Shown: positions 34,392 through 36,475 of the stretch, one piece after another | Layout: each line of letters opens with the position of its first letter | Position numbering within the stretch: the stretch's first letter is position 1 | Assembly: GCF_001949145.1 (NCBI RefSeq) | Contig: NW_019091826.1 | Span: 1 to 36,475, forward strand | Length of the DNA: 36,475 nt | Reading direction: 5' to 3' | From: Acanthaster planci | Taxonomy: Eukaryota; Echinodermata; Asteroidea; Valvatida; Acanthasteridae | Made by a program: the position numbers and the translations under genes | The notes under the pieces: model-generated | The model's input: the letters and a program-made list of their open reading frames with translations, nothing else | What the model was told of the DNA's origin: nothing | Database searches by the model: none

Positions 34392-35906
34392 AACGCTGCC
34401 AAGGGCTTGAGAAAATTTCGGAGACCATACACTACGCCTACATAAGAAATGTGTTAATTTTATTATGTTAATAATGAAATAACTCTGCACATTACAACAG
34501 TTTTCAAAAGCTTTAGCGTCTCTCTCCCTCCTCCTTCCGCTTTCTATCTCTGAATTTGTTAACCAACAAAAAATGCAAGGCTTTGGCGGTCTTACCAGCG
34601 CTATGCAAATTGGTGTTGGGGTCCGGAGTAAGGGCCCATGACAAGAATGTCTAGGCCTATAGACCTGCGGAATAATTCAATAGAGCTCTGGGAAGAGGGG
34701 CAGCAGCCACCTAATGGGTGCAGTCACCCCTAGCTTTTTCGTGGCGTACTTACCTTCTAGTGTGGCCACAGCACAGAATTCACATAATAATTATTCAGAG
34801 CACACAATACGTCATGTGACAACTGATTGTAATATTTATAAAGCAATGGAAACTGAAGCACTCACTGCTGTATTCATCTCTTAAACATACAGGCATTTTT
34901 TTCTACGCACTTGACCAGAAATACTTGGTCAATTTTAATGTTTGAAAAGTGCACCGTTCAGTTCACGTAACTCAAAAAAGATGTCAAACAGTCTTCATAC
35001 ATGGAAGAAGAGTACAGAGATACACAAAAAGTGATTCTAAGAAAAACTCATTTCCTGGATCCTTTAACATTTTTGACCGACCTGTATTCGAAAAAAATTG
35101 CCATTTTGTGAGAGCAATGTCCGATTGTCAAGAATCTGATGGTGAAAGTAACTGCTCGATATTAAGGCAAACAGTCCTGAAGGCTCGGCACAGAAAATAA
35201 TGCACTGCGAGAAAACACGCTATGGAATCCGATTTGTATTAGGCCCACAACGGGTTCTTTTCCTTACATGCGATTAATTATGCCATTTTTGTCCACTCAA
35301 CTGCAGCAGAACAATACTTTCAACGACTGTGAATTCGTGTTGGAGTCCAGCTTGTACACCGCATAACACCTTTATAGCACTCCCTTGTATTTCAAAGTCT
35401 CTTATTTACCTTCGGCCATTTTATTATTCACGCAGAACCCCAAAATAGCAGTGCCAAACAAGACTGCACCTTTCGTGGTGTTATTTTTCAAAAATTATAC
35501 AAGTTAGATCGGTTCTTCCTGTTACGTTATTTAGTCAAGTATGACGACCAAAACCTTAAAACAGAGAGCAAGACATTCCATTTAGGAATAAACTCAAGGT
35601 ATAACAACAGGAACGGGTCTCAAAACAAATATCGGGAGGAAATTTAAAAAAAAAGAAGGAAAAAACTGTCTCTCAGCTTACAATGCAACAACCGGAGAGG
35701 AAAACTGAAAGGTTATATATAAAAATGTATGTAGCTAAAAATCAGTGGTTACAAACAAGTGTCTTTGATCTTCCACACAAAGACCCCAAGGAGAAACTAA
35801 GATAAAAAAGCGAGAAAAAAATGAAAAGGATACCGAAACAGAAAAACATCAGTGAAAGCATTAAAACATCAGTAACAGCAATAAAACACCCAAGTCCAAG
35901 ATGGGA
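34392..35906. other. Intergenic DNA without recognised genes
   Basis: No convincing ORF, structural RNA or repeat was found, apart from a pyrimidine-rich stretch near 34517-34545 and A-rich tracts near 35640-35830 that would lie downstream of the 3' end of the retroelement remnant on the minus strand. Confidence 0.4.
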
Positions 35907-36475
35907 TTAACGTACACTGTACATCCCCTTCAGTTCAGAACGAAAAGACCCATAGCCTGCAATAAGACCACTGTTTCGGATGTCATCGCTAAGTTTGGAA
36001 AACAATTGTGGGAAACGCACAAGAGTGGAACAATTGTAACCATCAGTTCTGGGACTTAGATGGTTAAACGTGAGAAGCTCCGGATGACATTCATTTTTTG
36101 ACAAACATTTTTTTTTTACGTTTAACATAAACTTGGTCTTGCTGAACATCAACATTGAACGATAAAACCCATGTTTAAAAACAACCTGCTGTCTGAAATT
36201 TAAAGTGACATGAGATTCAGAGCCCTTAATCTATCCTGATGTGGTTGTTCCAAAGTAGTCTACCTGGGAATCATTCAAGTTGCTCTACGTTGAATGGTTT
36301 CAATTGAGTTCACAACATTTTGCACATAGGGATACCAGGTTTCGAGTCTGAGGCGGACGTTGTCCTGATTTTTCCCATGAAGGAAACTCGCTAGGGGTTT
36401 ATGTAGTACATAATGGTGGAGGCGGTGGCCTTTATCTTCGAGAAAAAGGGAACATATTGTAGCGAGCACGGCTGG
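35907..36475 (-). pseudogene. Decayed non-LTR retrotransposon (LINE) reverse-transcriptase 3' remnant
   Basis: Read on the minus strand, 36469-36278 ends in LETWYPYVQNVVNSIETIQR, the pattern of the region after the RT palm in many LINE ORF2 proteins (W.PY....+..IE.+QRRATK). After an in-frame stop the same frame continues with HQDRLRALNLMSL, matching the usual (Y)ERLRALNLPSL motif that follows. A shift of frame then leads into 36155-35910, with SPRTDG..LVRFPQLFSKLSDDIRN..FRSELKGM, like the terminal segment of such ORFs. At least two stops and one frameshift break it. It runs off the right edge. The clade is not assigned. Confidence 0.5.

Overview
This window looks like nuclear DNA from an animal, most likely an AT-rich marine invertebrate. 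Genes are split into many short exons with GT..AG introns. Small inverted-repeat transposons are scattered through introns and intergenic DNA, and the two recognisable genes are a SAMD3-like SAM-domain protein and a GABA-B-type class C receptor. The sequence alone does not settle the phylum. There are no operons, Shine-Dalgarno sites or CRISPR arrays.

Left third (1-10777, + strand). A ten-exon gene (825-9126) encodes a SAM-domain protein of about 520 residues resembling SAMD3. Its second intron carries an uninterrupted 825-codon ORF (2318-4795) for a protein with two N-terminal C2H2-like fingers and a CACTA/EnSpm (Tnp2-like) or closely related RNase H-fold transposase core. AT-rich degenerate repeats lie at both sides, a clear 25-26 bp array at the right (10452-10735) and a weaker, oppositely oriented cluster at the left edge. 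I read the whole block as one large CACTA-like transposon. Its layout copies maize En/Spm, where the TNPD transposase ORFs sit inside an intron of the multi-exon TNPA gene. Neither outer end is visible: one is at or beyond the window edge, the other is in or near a 150-base assembly gap (10778-10927).

Middle (11791-25819, - strand). Twelve exons join in frame to give 591 residues of a GABA-B-like receptor: signal peptide, complete Venus-flytrap ligand-binding domain, no Cys-rich domain, and TM1-TM3. Exons for TM4-TM7 and the tail are not found before the gap. Either the CACTA-like element sits inside a late intron and the last exons lie left of the window, or they are in the gap, or the gene is truncated. 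The introns hold a 243 bp MITE (17331-17573), a 129 bp hairpin next to an acceptor site, a smaller hairpin and a possible tRNA-derived SINE fragment.

Right third (25820-36475). I find no confident host gene here. It holds a MITE just upstream of the receptor start (26169-26324), another inverted-repeat element (about 30986-31120), a 57 bp tandem duplication, a TTTG microsatellite, a second copy of the 243 bp MITE family in opposite orientation (34153-34391), and a decayed LINE reverse-transcriptase 3' remnant at the right edge on the - strand.
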